From NCBI RefSeq assembly GCF_026236535.1, contig NZ_JAHTMW010000002.1:310001-374000 (forward strand): a stretch of DNA of 64,000 bases, read 5' to 3'. The notes beneath the pieces are model-generated. The model saw only the letters and a program-made list of their open reading frames with translations, had not been told where the DNA came from and did no database searches. This stretch comes from Streptomyces sp. SKN60. GTDB taxonomy: Bacteria; Actinomycetota; Actinomycetes; Streptomycetales; Streptomycetaceae. Below, in pieces: positions 63,009 to 64,000 of this stretch; the first letter of the stretch is position 1, and the number at the start of each line of letters is the position of its first letter. The position numbers and the translations under genes were made by a program.

Positions 63009-63971
63009 ATGAGCTACAACCAGCCGGGCCCGTACGGCGGCGACCAGCCGAACCCCTACGGCCAGCAGCAGCCCGGCCCGTACGGCGGCCAGCCGAACCC
63101 TTACGGCCAGCAGCCCGCCCCGCAGCCGGGCTACGGCTACCCGCAGCAGGCCCCGCAGGGCGCCCCGTACGGCTACCCCCAGCAGCCCCAGCAGCCCGGC
63201 CCCTACGGCCAGCCGCAGCAGCCCCCGTACGGCGCCCCGCAGGGCCCGGGCGGATACCTGCCGCAGCCGCCGGCGCCGAAGAAGTCCAAGGCGGGCTGGG
63301 TCATCGGCGGCATCGCGGTCGTGGCGGCGATCGGTGTCGGCGCGTACTTCGTCCTGGGCGGGGGCGGCGCGGTGAACAGCGCGGTGAGCGACGACACCAA
63401 GGGGTACAAGCTGACCGCCCCGACGACGGTGGGCGAGTACAAGAGCACCGGGGCGGCGCCCAAGCCGACCACCCTGAACGCCGAGCAGAAGGCCCGGGCC
63501 GAGGCGCTGGGCGTGAAGAACCCCGCCCAGGTCTTCGCCCAGTACAAGAACGACATCGCGCCGCTCAAGGGCAAGCAGCTCAGCTTCAGCGGTCTGTACG
63601 GCGAGATCGCCGACCCGGACAAGACCATCGACAACTACTTCGCCAGCATCGGGAAGAACCCCGAGGCCAAGCAGCTCGGCATCTCGTACGAACTCGTCGG
63701 CACCGCCGAGGTCGTGGAGCCCGCCGGCTTCGAGGGCTCGCTGATGAAGTGCCAGAACGTGAAGATGACCAACGAGAAGAGCACCGGCTCGGCGGCCCTC
63801 GGCCCCAAGACGATGGAGGCCCCGACCTGCATCTGGGCCGACTACTCGACCGTCGGCTCGGTCAATCTGATCGATCTGTCGACCATGATGACGGGCGGCG
63901 CGGCGCTCCCGCAGTCCGAGGTGGCCGACCTCGCGGCCAAGCTCTACAACACCGCGCGCAGCAAGGCCTGA
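63009..63971 (+). CDS. Membrane-anchored protein with Pro/Gln/Gly/Tyr-rich tail and unknown outer domain
   Basis: 320 residues. Residues 1-~93 are repeats of PYGQQQPGPYGG and PQQPQQPGPYGQP type. One transmembrane helix (AGWVIGGIAVVAAIGVGAYF) follows, then a ~190-residue outer domain with TKGYKLTAPTTVGEYKSTGA, PAQVFAQYKNDIAPLKGKQL, NPEAKQLGISYELVGTAEVV and a Cys pair (LMKCQNVKMTN and EAPTCIWADYSTVGS), probably a disulphide. The tail resembles that of the LCP-like protein at 14903-16648 and may drive cytoplasmic clustering. ATG 63009 with GAGGGGA upstream. Only 29 bases follow in the window, containing the beginning of a GC palindrome. Function unknown. Confidence 0.85.
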   Translation: MSYNQPGPYGGDQPNPYGQQQPGPYGGQPNPYGQQPAPQPGYGYPQQAPQGAPYGYPQQPQQPGPYGQPQQPPYGAPQGPGGYLPQPPAPKKSKAGWVIGGIAVVAAIGVGAYFVLGGGGAVNSAVSDDTKGYKLTAPTTVGEYKSTGAAPKPTTLNAEQKARAEALGVKNPAQVFAQYKNDIAPLKGKQLSFSGLYGEIADPDKTIDNYFASIGKNPEAKQLGISYELVGTAEVVEPAGFEGSLMKCQNVKMTNEKSTGSAALGPKTMEAPTCIWADYSTVGSVNLIDLSTMMTGGAALPQSEVADLAAKLYNTARSKA

Positions 63972-64000
63972 CGGACACGAAGAGGGGCGCCCCACCGATC

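Overview
The window is a high-GC actinobacterial chromosome segment, almost certainly Streptomyces. The reasons are codon usage, many GTG starts, GTGA/ATGA start-stop overlaps, -10 boxes sitting directly in front of start codons (leaderless genes), and the conserved order comEC-comEA-degV-leuS / rsfS-nadD-proA-proB / obgE-rpmA-rplU-rne / rodA-pbp2-mreD-mreC-mreB-ndk-folC-valS. It is core chromosome and nearly everything is coding. Most genes lie on the minus strand. No prophage, integron, CRISPR array or biosynthetic gene cluster is visible.

Layout. 0-9 kb: an ArsR-type regulator cut by the window edge, the comEA/comEC DNA-uptake pair, a DegV fatty-acid-binding protein, a coiled-coil membrane protein, and leuS with an upstream leader peptide and attenuator. 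9-14 kb: three tRNA-Ala(GGC) genes, a GT87 mannosyltransferase-like protein, a small zinc-ribbon protein, and an MFS exporter divergent from its XRE regulator. 13.7-24.2 kb: histidine phosphatase, rsfS, an LCP/LytR_C wall protein, nadD, small membrane proteins, an M48 protease, two paralogous membrane proteins, proA and proB. 24.3-36.4 kb: an envelope glycopolymer locus with galE, the complete dTDP-L-rhamnose set rfbC/rfbA (minus) and rfbB/rfbD (plus), a flippase-like protein, a DUF2304/GT2 pair, another GT2, a GT2-TagF fusion polymerase, and a polytopic membrane protein. It separates proB from obgE.

36.5-49.5 kb: obgE, rpmA, rplU, galU, a 1221-residue RNase E/G, and the TIGR03960/TIGR03936 radical-SAM pair with an 11-residue-periodic Trp-rich repeat protein between them, then a CYTH-CHAD protein. 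49.5-56.5 kb: the elongasome cluster rodA, pbp2, mreD, mreC, mreB, then ndk. 56.6-64 kb: a 167-bp MITE-like element, a DUF4233 protein, folC, an orphan histidine kinase, valS, and a Pro/Gln/Tyr-rich membrane-anchored protein.

Functionally the window is rich in cell-wall and envelope genes (rhamnose and teichoic-type polymer synthesis, Mre/PBP2/RodA machinery, LCP protein, galE/galU) beside translation housekeeping (two aminoacyl-tRNA synthetases, L21, L27, Obg, RsfS, RNase E). The most interesting items are the leuS leader-peptide attenuator with rare leucine codons, the Trp-rich repeat protein behind a perfect terminator hairpin, a palindromic intergenic-type repeat captured in frame inside rne, the MITE next to ndk, and the glycopolymer locus.
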